From assembly GCA_963760935.1 (NCBI GenBank), contig CAVXFB010000006.1:558001-622000 (forward strand): 64,000 nt of DNA. Direction: 5' to 3'. This document shows positions 51,896-61,504 of the stretch, piece by piece (the first letter of the stretch is position 1; every line of letters starts with the position of its first letter). Source of the DNA: CAVXFB01 sp963760935 (GTDB taxonomy: Bacteria; Planctomycetota; Planctomycetia; Pirellulales; Thermoguttaceae). Both the position numbers and the translations under genes were made by a program. Under the pieces are notes generated by a model. It made no database searches. It saw only the letters and a program-made list of their open reading frames with translations, and was not told the origin of the DNA.

Positions 51896-52079
51896 TAGGG
51901 TGCGTCCGCGACGCACCAATTCTGGCGACAACGTGCCCATTGCGATCGGTTGGGTGTGTCCGGTTTGCATCACACGCGTCATGCTGACCAGGATTCGATC
52001 CGGCTTCCACGATCGTCCCGAAATGCACGATTCGCCCGCAGATCATCTCGATTCATGGTGCGTCGCGGACGCACCCTAC
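51896..52079. repeat. inverted pair of REP-like palindromes around 139 bases
   Basis: TAGGGTGCGTCCGCGACGCACC at 51896-51917 and its reverse at 52057-52079 face each other across a 139-base centre that has no gene. The right copy abuts the ISKra4-like remnant. The arrangement resembles a small non-autonomous element (BIME or MITE type). Confidence 0.75.
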
Positions 52080-52768
52080 GTTACTGCGGTTCCAGCACGA
52101 TCTGCTCCCGGTGCGGCCAAAATGCCCGCTTCGTCGAGTGGCGTGACAAGACGATCGTGAGTTTGTTTGGCTCCGTGACGATCCGCTTCGCCTACTACCA
52201 CTGTCGGCATTGCCGAAAGGGATATCGGCCGTGGTGCGACAAGCTGCGTTTGAGCAACGGGGCCCTGACGCCCGCCGCCGACAAAATCACGGCGTTGGCC
52301 GGCGTGCTGGGCAGCTTTGTCGACGGCGCCCAACGCATGTTGTGGAAAATGGTGGGGCTACGCCTCGGCGAATCCACGGTGGAACGCACCACGGAAGCCG
52401 CTGGCCAACGAGTGCGCCAGTAACTCGGCGAAGGAAAATCGCTTGGACCGACATCTGGCGGGGCGTGGCAACTGGAGGAAATGGACCTTGGCACGTCCTC
52501 GGTGGCGATTCGGGAAGTGCATCGTCAAGCAGTGCAATACTTCTACAATCACGAGCACCGCATGGACTATCCGACCTACGTCCGCAACGGTTGGCAGATC
52601 GGCTCAGGACCAGTCGAGTCGGCCTGCAAGACGGCGGTCGGCAATCGGCTGAAGGGCGGCGGGATGCGATGGGGCGAGGACGGTGCCGACGCCGTCTGCC
52701 ACTTGCGTGCCCTCTATCTCAGCGAGTCGGCCTGTTGGGAGTCCTTCTGGAATCCGCCCTCCAACTGA
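52080..52768 (+). pseudogene. ISKra4-like transposase remnant with internal deletion
   Basis: The first segment (to 52423) encodes CSRCGQNARFVEWRDKTIVSLFGSVTIRFAYYHCRHCRKGYRPW, an ISKra4-type zinc-finger start, then AADKITALAGVLGSFVDGAQRML and ESTVERTTEAAGQRVRQ. The second segment (52481-52768) encodes YPTYVRNGWQIGSGPVESACKTAVGNRLKGGGMRW, the family C-terminus with its late catalytic Glu region. The middle, which should hold most of the DDE core (about 200 residues or more), is missing, and the join is out of frame. No clear terminal repeats were found. Confidence 0.78.
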
Positions 52769-53215
52769 CGCTATCTACAAACTTGACGCCCACACCTCGG
52801 AGCGGGAGCGAACAGGGTCAATTGCGCAACGCGAGCGAAATTCTCTTGCCGGAGCGCATCATCGCTTCCTTGGCCATACTGCCGAAATACACACATGAAT
52901 TGCTCCATGAGACACCGCAATCCTGCACGCTCATGATATTTCCGACATTGTTGCCGAAATGCTTGACCAATGCGCATAACCCTTTTATCATCCAGGCGTA
53001 TCATCCGTTGTTTGGGTGGCCAGCGAATTTCGTGCGTTGGTGTTGTTGCGCGGCAACGTAATCGTACGACAGCGCCGGTTTGTCTTGTGGGTTCGTCGGC
53101 GCCGATGTCGTAACGAAGTGATGATACTTAGGCCATCGCACGGGTCTGATGGTGGCAATCGGTTACGTATCGCGAGCCTGTTACTATTTCTCCAACTCTG
53201 TCGGGAGGATGCACA
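52769..53215. other. 447-base spacer upstream of the PEP-CTERM/dockerin gene
   Basis: No supported gene lies here; the short frames on both strands have no recognisable features. The last 50 bases hold GGGAGG at 53201-53206, the ribosome site of the following gene. The promoter was not identified. Confidence 0.45.
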
Positions 53216-55075
53216 ATGGTACTTCGTAAGAAAACAGTCGTAGCTCTGGCGTTCATGGCCGTGTTGGCCTGCGCCGTCGCTGCGCAAGCAACCGTCGCGG
53301 TCGATCTGGTGCCGATTGGCAACCCGGGCAACGGGGTCGACAGCACTGACTACGGCGAAGTGGACTACAACTATCAGATGGGCAAGTTCGAGGTGACCGC
53401 CGGTCAATACACCGAGTTCCTCAATGCCGTGGCCAAAACAGACGAGTATGGTTTGTATAACGTAAATATGACCACCGGCACGTGGGGTGGCGTTGCGCAA
53501 AATTTAATTTCGCGTTCTGGCACCGTTGGCAACTACAGCTACAGCGTGGGGAGTGGTTGGGAGAACCGGCCGGTATCCTACACCGACTGGGGCGATGCCG
53601 TGCGATTCTGCAATTGGCTCAACAATGGTCAGCCCACGACCGGCGTCGAGGACCTTACGACCACCGAAGACGGCTCGTATTTTGTCAATGGCGCATTGAA
53701 CCTCGACGGGCCAAACGATGTTGCGGCGCTAAATGCCGTGGTGCGGAAGTCGTATGAAGATGGCGCGAGGTATGTTCTCCCCACGTATAACGAGTGGTAC
53801 AAGGCGGCGTATCACAAAAATAATGGGGTCACCGGCGGTGTCGACAATTACTGGGATTTCGCCACAAGTTCGGATACCGTGCCGAGCAATGTGTTGACTA
53901 GCCCTGACCCAGGGAACAATGCCAACTACCGTCCTAGCGGCAACGCCAGCACTTACACGCTGGGCCTACCGTACGTCATGACTCCCGTTGGCGAGTTCGA
54001 AAACTCGGCGAGCCCCTACGGAACGTTCGATCAAAACGGGAACGTGCGGGAGTGGACCGAAAATCTTGCAGACCCAGAATCCCCGTCAACCACGTCGCGC
54101 ATTTGGGCTGGTGGATCGGCTGCCGAAGGCATTGTAGCAGAAGAGCCAAACTGGCAGTTCATGAAGTCGGGTGCTACTGCAGGCAACGTGCCTGGGTACA
54201 CGACCTTTATTCTCGGTTTCCGCATCGCTAAGCTGGTGGAGCCTGTGGTTGTCAATGTTACCTGGACCGGAATCACCGGCACGACTTGGGACGACACGAC
54301 CAACTGGAGTCCGGGCAACACGCCCAACGGCGTCACGGATGTCTTCAACGATACGGCTACAGGCCTGACCGCCGACATCGGTTTACCGGCTACTCCGACC
54401 AGCGTGGTTTTCAATAACAGTGCCCAAGATTTCACGATCATTGGCGCCAGCGGCATCGTCGGCGCCGCCACCGTGCTGAAGCAAGGCACGGGCACGGTGA
54501 CCATGAGCAGCGCCAACACCTACAGCGGTGTCACCACCGTTGAGGCTGGCAAGCTCATTTTGACTGGCGCCGCGAAGGCCATGGTTCCGGTTCTCAATAA
54601 CGGCGGCGCAGACATCAAGGGCGGCATGCTCGTCCTCGACTATGCCACCGAAGCTGACCCGGTCGCCACGGTCAAGAGTTTGCTGACGACGAGCTACGCC
54701 GCCGGCGCGTGGAACACTGGTAAGTTCCAGAGTTCGTCCGCCAGTTCTTCGCGTGGCTTGGGCTGGAATGACAACACGTCGACCAGCAAGATTAACATCG
54801 CCTACACGGTGTATGGCGACACCAACTTGGACGGCACCACGAACTTCACGGATTTGAGCAAGTTGCTGTCGAAGTACGGTCAGTCCGGCGTATGGGCTGA
54901 TGGCGATGCCAATTACGACGGCACGGTGAACTTCACCGACCTGAGTAAGATGCTGTCGACGTACGGCCAGTCGGTGGGCACGCTGACCCCGTCCCCCGAA
55001 CCGTCGAGCATTGCCCTATTGCTGACGCTCGCGGGCTTGGTCGGCGCCTGGGTTATTCGTCGGCGCGGGCGATAA
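53216..55075 (+). CDS. formylglycine-enzyme-like, dockerin and PEP-CTERM secreted protein
   Basis: This 619-residue protein starts at the ATG at 53216. A signal peptide (VALAFMAVLACAVAAQA) is followed by a SUMF1/FGE-sulfatase domain (residues 35-345) with YQMGKFEVTAGQYTEFLNAVA, RPVSYTDWGDAVRFCNWLNNG, RYVLPTYNEWYKAAY and FDQNGNVREWTENL. The catalytic cysteines of true formylglycine enzymes are absent, so it is probably a binding version. An autotransporter-type repeat (VLKQGTGTVTMSSANTYSGVTTVEAGKL) leads to two dockerin-like calcium motifs (DTNLDGTTNFTDLSKLL and DANYDGTVNFTDLSKML). The end is the PEP-CTERM tail PEPSSIALLLTLAGLVGAWVIRRRGR. Confidence 0.87.
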   Translation: MVLRKKTVVALAFMAVLACAVAAQATVAVDLVPIGNPGNGVDSTDYGEVDYNYQMGKFEVTAGQYTEFLNAVAKTDEYGLYNVNMTTGTWGGVAQNLISRSGTVGNYSYSVGSGWENRPVSYTDWGDAVRFCNWLNNGQPTTGVEDLTTTEDGSYFVNGALNLDGPNDVAALNAVVRKSYEDGARYVLPTYNEWYKAAYHKNNGVTGGVDNYWDFATSSDTVPSNVLTSPDPGNNANYRPSGNASTYTLGLPYVMTPVGEFENSASPYGTFDQNGNVREWTENLADPESPSTTSRIWAGGSAAEGIVAEEPNWQFMKSGATAGNVPGYTTFILGFRIAKLVEPVVVNVTWTGITGTTWDDTTNWSPGNTPNGVTDVFNDTATGLTADIGLPATPTSVVFNNSAQDFTIIGASGIVGAATVLKQGTGTVTMSSANTYSGVTTVEAGKLILTGAAKAMVPVLNNGGADIKGGMLVLDYATEADPVATVKSLLTTSYAAGAWNTGKFQSSSASSSRGLGWNDNTSTSKINIAYTVYGDTNLDGTTNFTDLSKLLSKYGQSGVWADGDANYDGTVNFTDLSKMLSTYGQSVGTLTPSPEPSSIALLLTLAGLVGAWVIRRRGR

Positions 55076-55108
55076 CCACATAGACGACAACCACATGGTT
55101 GGAAATAT

Positions 55109-55150
55109 GGATGGTGGAGTGGCCAAGGGTCGCTCCACCATCCTTCTTTA
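55109..55150 (+). terminator. Rho-independent terminator
   Basis: GGATGGTGGAG (55109-55119) pairs perfectly with CTCCACCATCC (55133-55143), an 11-base stem with a 13-base loop. TTCTTT follows. It lies 34 bases after the stop of the PEP-CTERM/dockerin gene. Confidence 0.88.
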
Positions 55151-55243
55151 ATGCGCGCCGACCAGCAGACAGTGCGCCGCAGTGCTACTTTGCTATTTCG
55201 CGATACGGAGGGCGGCACATCGGAAGCATGTGCCAGACCAGGT

Positions 55244-55936
55244 CTAGTGATAGTCGCAATCCATGCCGAGCCGAGTTCGCAGTTCGTCGAACCCACGGGC
55301 GTAGACGTCGCTGGAGGAGTGGACGTGTTCGGCCTCGGTGATGAATCGCAATTGATCGTCGCAGCCGATCGAGCGATCGTGGAGAATGTTCTCATACTCC
55401 CGTAAGTTGTCGCCATAGACGATCAGCAGCTTATGCTCGTCGAACTGGACTTCTTGCGGGATGTCGGGATTGAGCACGGCCAAGCCGGTGCAGCCGTCAT
55501 TTAGCAGCAGGTCTTCGTACTCCCACAGCACGCTCTTGAGCACAGGCAGATCGATGTGCTCGCGGTACAGGTCGCTGTGCCCTTTACTGTGGTGGTTATG
55601 GCTGGTTTCGAGCACGACGTCGACCGTGAATCCCAACGGATCGAGCAAGTCCATGAAGGTCTCGAACAACCGCTCGCGGGTAACAGAGGCCATCAGGACC
55701 GGCACATTGCTGTGGCTTTGCTCGTCGTGATAATGATCGTGCCGATAACCCTGAGTTGGCACGACTTGCAGATCGTAAGAAGGGCGCACGGCCTCGGTCA
55801 GGTCGAAGTTGCCGTAGCGAGCCACGCCCAAGTGCGATTCGAGTTCCTCTTCGCTGAGGTGCTCGAAGCTGCTCGTGCCGACCGGCATTTCGCCTTCGCG
55901 GAAAACATTGCGGAAAAATTTCTTCAGAAAGCCCAT
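55244..55936 (-). CDS. conserved-looking hypothetical protein, His-rich
   Basis: This 230-residue soluble protein starts at the ATG at 55936. It begins with an amphipathic basic helix (MGFLKKFFRNVFRE), which could be a membrane-surface anchor. A middle region is His-rich (GYRHDHYHDEQSHSNVP and VVLETSHNHHSKGHSDLYREHIDLP). The C-terminal half contains LKSVLWEYEDLLLNDGCTGLAVLNPDIPQEVQFDEHKLLIVYGD. The order of helices and strands suggests a single globular domain, possibly metal-binding. No family is recognised. It is convergent with the dockerin gene and divergent from the lipoprotein gene. Confidence 0.65.
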   Translation of the reverse strand: MGFLKKFFRNVFREGEMPVGTSSFEHLSEEELESHLGVARYGNFDLTEAVRPSYDLQVVPTQGYRHDHYHDEQSHSNVPVLMASVTRERLFETFMDLLDPLGFTVDVVLETSHNHHSKGHSDLYREHIDLPVLKSVLWEYEDLLLNDGCTGLAVLNPDIPQEVQFDEHKLLIVYGDNLREYENILHDRSIGCDDQLRFITEAEHVHSSSDVYARGFDELRTRLGMDCDYH

Positions 55937-56381
55937 CGATGCTCTCGGTCTAGTGGCAATCAACAAAGGTGCCCAAGGCAACTGCCGTATGACGGCAAAC
56001 CGTTCTATCCAACCGTAGGTCACACTTGGCGGTTGTCGCGTCGCAGGTTTGGCGTGAAAACTTTGTCTTCTTTTCGGATCTCGCTACAGGCGGAACAATC
56101 CGCACCGTTGCTCTATCCCGCACGTTGGCCGCCCGCTTACGCCAAGTCGGCGGGCGCCGGTACGCTAGTCTAGCACCGGAAAACAGGTCGGGCGGCGGCG
56201 CGAGTCTGCGAAAACTGCCCAGCGGCAATTTGCTTGCGAAGGAGCGAATGCGGGCAGTCGCGAACAGTATCGATCACACGATTTTGATGTCTCGCACGTT
56301 TGCAATCGTTCATCGGAAATGGCGACAGTCGACCGCGGCTCGGCTATACTAAGGAACGTATGCCAGGAGTATAGAACGACC
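55937..56381. other. 445-base divergent intergenic region
   Basis: No gene is supported. Near its right end a possible promoter for the lipoprotein gene is GCGACA (56322-56327), 17 bases, TATACT (56345-56350). Open frames on the minus strand across 55950-56228 have no family features. Confidence 0.45.
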
Positions 56382-57941
56382 ATGGATCGCACAATCATTC
56401 AAGTCGTCACTCTCGCCACCATCGCCGCGAGCATCATCGCATTGCCAGGCTGTACTAAGTCGCCGCCTGACGTGCCGGATAGGTCGCGGGCAAGTGCAGG
56501 CGGAGTGCCGGCCGCACAGACTGAGGTCAGCGGAGTGGCCGCGACTTCACACTTGCGCGAGTCGTGGGACATCTATCTGCTGCAAGGCAAGCGGATTGGG
56601 TACGGCCGTACCACCGTCCGCCGCGAGATGCAATCGGGGCGCGAGGTGCTTTCGATCGACGCGGTCAATCATTTATCGATGAAGCGGGCCGGGCAAACGA
56701 GCGTGCAAGATATCCGCACAACGAGCGTCGAGACGCCGGAGGGCCGGCTGCTGCAATTCGAGTGCACAATGCAGATGGGGCCCAGCCCAATCAAGACATC
56801 CGGAGTGGTTCACGGCGACCGGCTGGACGTCGAGGTCGTTGGTCCGGGCAAGGCGACCGCACAGCGAAGTTCGATGCCGTGGTCTGCCGACATCGAAGGG
56901 CCGCTGGGCATGGAACAGACGCTGCTGCGCCGGCCGATGCAGCCGGGCGAGCGTCGCACGGTGAAAATCGTGATGCCCGAACTCGCTGGCGTGGAGATTG
57001 CCACAATTGAGCTGACTGCCAAACAGTTGGAGCAAACGCAGCTTGCAGACCGGCCTTGCGAGTTGCTACGGATCGAAACGGTAACGCGGCTGTCTGGCGG
57101 CCAGAAGATCGAGAGCACCGTGTGGACCGATCAATCCGGCGACATGCTCAAGAATGTGACGGGCGGCTTAGAACAATACCGCGTGACGAAGGCTGAAGCC
57201 ATGGCAAAGGCCGATGTCGCGGAGCTCGATTTGCTGTCGAGCATGTCGGTGAAGGTGCAGCCGCCACTGCTGAATGCCCACCATACGAAGCTGGTCCGCT
57301 ACCGAGTGCATCTGGACGGCGCCGATCCGGCGATCGTATTTGCGACAGGGCCGTCCCAATCGATCAAGTCGATCGACGCTCACACGGCAGAGGTTACGGT
57401 ATACGCGATTCGACCTGGCACCGAAGCTGGAAATCCCGCCGCGCCGGCCGATCCGCCAAGCCCTGACGACCTTTCGCCCAACAGTTTTATTCAAAGCGAC
57501 AATGCGACAATTGTGGCGGACGCTCGAGCAGCGGCCGATGGGGAAACCGATCCGTGGCAGGTGGCCGTGGCTCTTGAGCGGTACGTGAACCGCGAAGTGA
57601 AGACCAAGGACTTTAGCCAGGCTTTTGCATCGGCGGCCGAGGTAGCCAAGTCGCGCGAGGGCGATTGCACCGAACATGCCGTTTTCTTGGCGGCGCTGGC
57701 CCGGGCACGCGGCATTCCCGCCCGGGTCGCCATCGGGCTGGTGTACATGGATCGGGCGGCGGCGTTTGGGTATCACATGTGGACCGAGGTATACATCGAT
57801 AAGCGATGGATCCCGATCGACGGCACCCTGGCGTTGGGGGGCATAGGTGCTGCGCACCTGAAGATCGCCAATAGCAGCCTGAAGTCGGCCTCGGCGTATA
57901 CGCGCCTTTCTACCGGTCGTGCAAATTTTGGGGCGGCTTAA
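56382..57941 (+). CDS. transglutaminase-like lipoprotein
   Basis: This 519-residue protein starts at the ATG at 56382. The lipobox is clear (IIALPGCTKSP, with Cys at about residue 23). Residues 60-370 form an unnamed beta-rich domain. The transglutaminase core near residues 400-480 shows the catalytic triad order: Cys in SREGDCTEHAVFLAALARARGIPARVAIG, His in AFGYHMWTEVYI, and Asp in WIPIDGTL. Bacterial proteins of this kind are usually cysteine proteases or cross-linkers at the outer membrane. It precedes the heparinase operon by 148 bases on the same strand. Confidence 0.88.
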   Translation: MDRTIIQVVTLATIAASIIALPGCTKSPPDVPDRSRASAGGVPAAQTEVSGVAATSHLRESWDIYLLQGKRIGYGRTTVRREMQSGREVLSIDAVNHLSMKRAGQTSVQDIRTTSVETPEGRLLQFECTMQMGPSPIKTSGVVHGDRLDVEVVGPGKATAQRSSMPWSADIEGPLGMEQTLLRRPMQPGERRTVKIVMPELAGVEIATIELTAKQLEQTQLADRPCELLRIETVTRLSGGQKIESTVWTDQSGDMLKNVTGGLEQYRVTKAEAMAKADVAELDLLSSMSVKVQPPLLNAHHTKLVRYRVHLDGADPAIVFATGPSQSIKSIDAHTAEVTVYAIRPGTEAGNPAAPADPPSPDDLSPNSFIQSDNATIVADARAAADGETDPWQVAVALERYVNREVKTKDFSQAFASAAEVAKSREGDCTEHAVFLAALARARGIPARVAIGLVYMDRAAAFGYHMWTEVYIDKRWIPIDGTLALGGIGAAHLKIANSSLKSASAYTRLSTGRANFGAA

Positions 57942-57996
57942 GATCGAGGTCATCGAAGCCCAGTGACGGCTTCTCGACACGATGTACGCACGTTGG

Positions 57997-58025
57997 TTGA
58001 CAGTTACGTGGCGCGTGGCTATTTT
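57997..58025 (+). promoter_or_regulatory. sigma-70-like promoter of the glycan operon
   Basis: TTGACA (57997-58002), a 17-base spacer and TATTTT (58020-58025) form a good promoter. The predicted start near 58032 gives a leader of about 57 bases before the ATG at 58089. Confidence 0.65.
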
Positions 58026-58088
58026 GACCATACGCGGCCCGCCTCAAACACGCACGCCTCAGTCATCATCTCTCCCGGAGACCCTCCC

Positions 58089-60263
58089 ATGCCAACACGT
58101 ATTGCCTCCGGTGTAGTCTGTGTTCTGCTCTCCGTGGCTTACTTCTCGGCCGCTGCCCTGGGGAGCGATCTGCCGGCGTGGACGGCCACGATCCGCGCGG
58201 ACCACCCGCGACTGTTCTTCAACAAAGAAACTTGGCCCGAAGTGCGCGCTCGAGCGCTGGGAGCGGAGCGCGAGTGGTACGAGAGCGTTAAGGCGGACGT
58301 CGACCGATTTATGGCGACGGGAAAGCGCGGCCGCGAGCGCCATCTAATACCCCCGAACGAATCAGTCGTGTCCCGAGATTTCGGAGTGATGGCGGCGCAG
58401 GCGGCTTTTGTATTCCGGGTGACTGATGATCCCCGCTATCTGAATCTCGCGCGGACGTGTCTACGCACGAGTATCGAGTTCTACGAAACGTGCTTCAAGG
58501 CCCGCATAGCCGTCGATTGGTATTCCACTTCGCGGGTCCACGCCACAATGGCCTGGGATTGGCTATATGACCATTTGGACGAAAATGAGCGAGTGGAACT
58601 CATGTCTCGGCTGGTCCAGGTCATCGACAAGGTGATTACGGCCAAGCCGGCGATCTACCGTGAGAACATCGGAGGCTACGACACGGGATTCTACGGGGTA
58701 GACAACTGCCCATGGTTCATCGGCTGCACCGCCTTCGGCACTGGCATCCAGCCCGAAAAAGTTGACCAGTGGCTCGTTTGGGGACACGACGAGAACTTGA
58801 AGATGTTGGAACACCGCAAGAAGGCCTGTGGCGACGACGGCGGCGGCGGCTCGCCGTCCTTGGGTTACGTGTTCGGCGCGTACCCTTGGTCAGAGCAAAA
58901 CTTCTTTTATACGTGGCGTTCGGCGACGGGCGAGAACATCGCGCCCGACTGGCCGCACGGGGCCTGGCTGGCAAACTACGTGATCTGGAACTGGATCGAT
59001 GCGCCGCGTGGTCCCTATGAGTTCGGTTACGGTGACACGCCGCACACGACCAACCGCATGCACACGGCGCAACTGTACACGCACATGGCAAACATCCGTA
59101 ACCTGTACGGCCAGTCCGCGCCGGAGGCGGCGGCTTTGGCGCGATACATCCAGCAGCGTCTTCCGCAGCGGCGCTACTCAAAGTCGTGGTTTGTCTATCC
59201 TTTTCTGCTCTCGCAGTTAGAGAAATCGCCGCCTCCCTTGGCGCCGGAAAAGCTGCCGCGCGGCCGAAATTTCGAAGGCATGGGGCAAGTATTCATGCGT
59301 TCGGGCCCGGGACCGGATGACACGTATTGCCTGTTTTCCTGTGGCGGCATGCTCTTCTCGCATCGCCACTACGATGCCCTGAACTTCGTCATCTACCACC
59401 GCGGCTTCTTGGCTCTGGACTCGGGCACGCGATTCTCGCAGTTTGAAAACGGACAGCATCTGGCCAACTATTATGCCCAAACCGTGGCCCACAACTGCGT
59501 CCTGATCCATCAGCCGGGTGAGCCAGCAGCGCGCTATTGGGGCGGCAAGGTCGAAGGTAATTACGGCGGCCAGCACCACGAACTGGGCTCCGTGCTTAAG
59601 GCCTTTGAAACCAACGATCGGTACGTGTACGTTGCCGGCGACGCCACGACATGCTACCAACACGGCGGTAAAATGCCCCAGAAGTGCAGCCTCGTAACGC
59701 GGCAACTAGTTTTCCTGACGCCCAATCACTTTGTGATCTGCGACCGAGTGGTGAGCACCAAGCCGGAATACCGCAAGGAGTGGCTGTTGCACTCGGCGCA
59801 TGAGCCGACCGTTTTCGGCAATACGTTCCGTGTGGACCATCTCAATGGCCGGCTCTTCTGTCAGACCATTTTGCCCGCTGATGCTCGGCTTACGCCGGTC
59901 GGCGGGCCGGGCAAAGAGTTCTGGGCAGGCAAGAATTGGGCCATCGCCAAAGGCAAGTTAAAGCCGGAGGAATTAGCCATGATGGGCCAATGGCGCGTCG
60001 AAGTGACGCCGGGCCAGCCGCGAACCAACGACGTGTTCCTGCACGTGATTCAGGTCGGCGATCCGTCGCTGGATGAAATGGACAAGGTCGAGCGAATCGA
60101 ACAAACTGGGATGTGCGGCGCCCGCGTTCATTCGGGCGATGCCGCATGGGAAGTGACCTTCAACACGACCGGGGACCTCGGCGGCCATATTCGACGCGTG
60201 GGCAGTGGACCGAACGTCGACCGCGATCTATCAACCAACGTTCAGCCGCAAAGTGGGATATAA
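58089..60263 (+). CDS. heparinase II/III-like secreted lyase or hydrolase
   Basis: This 724-residue protein starts at the ATG at 58089. A signal peptide is present (RIASGVVCVLLSVAYFSAAALG). The N-terminal half is an alpha/alpha toroid typical of polysaccharide lyases (RLFFNKETWPEVRARAL, VMAAQAAFVFRVTDD, SRVHATMAWDWLYDHL). The C-terminal half is a beta-sandwich of the heparinase II/III type with FSCGGMLFSHRHYDALNFVIYHRGFLALDSGTRF, where Tyr and His could be catalytic. It probably cleaves uronic-acid polysaccharides at the cell surface or periplasm. It is the first gene of an operon with the UroD-like and fucosidase genes. Confidence 0.84.
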   Translation: MPTRIASGVVCVLLSVAYFSAAALGSDLPAWTATIRADHPRLFFNKETWPEVRARALGAEREWYESVKADVDRFMATGKRGRERHLIPPNESVVSRDFGVMAAQAAFVFRVTDDPRYLNLARTCLRTSIEFYETCFKARIAVDWYSTSRVHATMAWDWLYDHLDENERVELMSRLVQVIDKVITAKPAIYRENIGGYDTGFYGVDNCPWFIGCTAFGTGIQPEKVDQWLVWGHDENLKMLEHRKKACGDDGGGGSPSLGYVFGAYPWSEQNFFYTWRSATGENIAPDWPHGAWLANYVIWNWIDAPRGPYEFGYGDTPHTTNRMHTAQLYTHMANIRNLYGQSAPEAAALARYIQQRLPQRRYSKSWFVYPFLLSQLEKSPPPLAPEKLPRGRNFEGMGQVFMRSGPGPDDTYCLFSCGGMLFSHRHYDALNFVIYHRGFLALDSGTRFSQFENGQHLANYYAQTVAHNCVLIHQPGEPAARYWGGKVEGNYGGQHHELGSVLKAFETNDRYVYVAGDATTCYQHGGKMPQKCSLVTRQLVFLTPNHFVICDRVVSTKPEYRKEWLLHSAHEPTVFGNTFRVDHLNGRLFCQTILPADARLTPVGGPGKEFWAGKNWAIAKGKLKPEELAMMGQWRVEVTPGQPRTNDVFLHVIQVGDPSLDEMDKVERIEQTGMCGARVHSGDAAWEVTFNTTGDLGGHIRRVGSGPNVDRDLSTNVQPQSGI

Positions 60264-60266
60264 GGA

Positions 60267-61442
60267 ATGCAATTTTCTAGCGCTCAACGATTGACCAAGG
60301 CCCTGGAACATCAGGAAGCGGATCGAGTTCCGTTCGACCTGGGCGGTGCATTGGTCACCGGCATCAACGTGAATGCCCTGCGTCGGCTGCGACGACACTT
60401 GAACCTGCCCGGCGACGCCAGAGTCCTCGACCAAGTTACGCAGATCGGCGAGACGGGCGACGATGTGCGGGAACGACTCGCCGTCGATGTTGACAATGTG
60501 CGTCCCCATTCACCGATGCAGCCCGGACTTGCAAAGGACCTGGGGCTTGTCGATGGGCACTACCGATTGATCGACGAGTTTGGCATGGGCTGGCAAATGC
60601 CAATGGAGGGCGGACACTATTACGACCTCTATCTCAGCCCTCTTGCCAGCGCCGAGTCGGTGAAGGACATCGACAACTATCCCTGGCCCGACCCGCTCGA
60701 CCCGGCACGATTCGATGGCCTCCGGGAACGAGCCGATCATGTGGTGATCCAGAAGCAGCGTGGTCTGGTGGCCGAACGAATGAGCTCCGGCATGTGGGAA
60801 CATGCGATGTGGCTCCGCGGCTATGAACGATTTTTCACCGACATGGCCCTCAATCCGGTGCTCGCACATGCCATTATGAGCAAAGAGTTGGAACTCAAAA
60901 TGGCCTATTGGGGACGAGTAATCGAGATACTGGAGGGGCACACCATTGTCATTTCCGAAGCCGATGACCTGGGGCAACAGAGCGGCTTGCTCGTGTCGCT
61001 GGAGATGTACAAGAGGCTAATCTGGCCATACCACAAACGGCTCTTCCAATTCATCAAAAGCAAAGCCAAAGGCGCAACGAAGGTCTACATCTTCTTTCAC
61101 AATGACGGTGCAATTTACGAGACGCTGCCGCTATTGGTCGAGGCAGGCGTGGACATCATCAATCCCTGGCAGGTCAACTGCAAGGGCATGGACGACACCA
61201 AGAAGTTCAAGCGGGAGTGGGGAAAGGAACTTACGGTCTGGGGCGGCAGTTGCGATACCCAACACGTATTGCCCTTTGGCACGCCCCAGCAGGTCCGCGA
61301 CGAAACCCGGCGGAGAATCGAGGATCTCGCTCCCGGCGGCGGCTTCATTTTCGCGCCCATCCACGTCATCCAAGCTGGCGTCCCGCCGGAGAATATCATG
61401 GCATGGTGGGAGACGTTGCAGGAATATGGAGGGTATCAATGA
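60267..61442 (+). CDS. uroporphyrinogen decarboxylase-fold (MtaA/UroD-like) protein
   Basis: This 391-residue protein starts three bases after the heparinase stop, with an AAGGA site. It has the URO-D barrel layout of planctomycete enzymes in sugar operons: RLTKALEHQEADRVPFDLGG near the N-terminus, MWEHAMWLRGYERFFTDMALNP, then KVYIFFHNDGAIYETLPLLVEAGVDIINPWQ and TVWGGSCDTQHVLPFGTPQQV. The end GGGFIFAPIHVIQAGVPPENI is typical. Family members decarboxylate porphyrinogens or transfer methyl groups from methoxy-sugars to cobamide or thiols, so demethylation of a methylated sugar is a reasonable guess. The fucosidase gene follows. Confidence 0.82.
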   Translation: MQFSSAQRLTKALEHQEADRVPFDLGGALVTGINVNALRRLRRHLNLPGDARVLDQVTQIGETGDDVRERLAVDVDNVRPHSPMQPGLAKDLGLVDGHYRLIDEFGMGWQMPMEGGHYYDLYLSPLASAESVKDIDNYPWPDPLDPARFDGLRERADHVVIQKQRGLVAERMSSGMWEHAMWLRGYERFFTDMALNPVLAHAIMSKELELKMAYWGRVIEILEGHTIVISEADDLGQQSGLLVSLEMYKRLIWPYHKRLFQFIKSKAKGATKVYIFFHNDGAIYETLPLLVEAGVDIINPWQVNCKGMDDTKKFKREWGKELTVWGGSCDTQHVLPFGTPQQVRDETRRRIEDLAPGGGFIFAPIHVIQAGVPPENIMAWWETLQEYGGYQ

Positions 61443-61504
61443 GTTTACAAACCAGCCTGGAAACGCATTACCTGAAAACAAGGCCTTGTGTGGAGGAATA
61501 CCCC

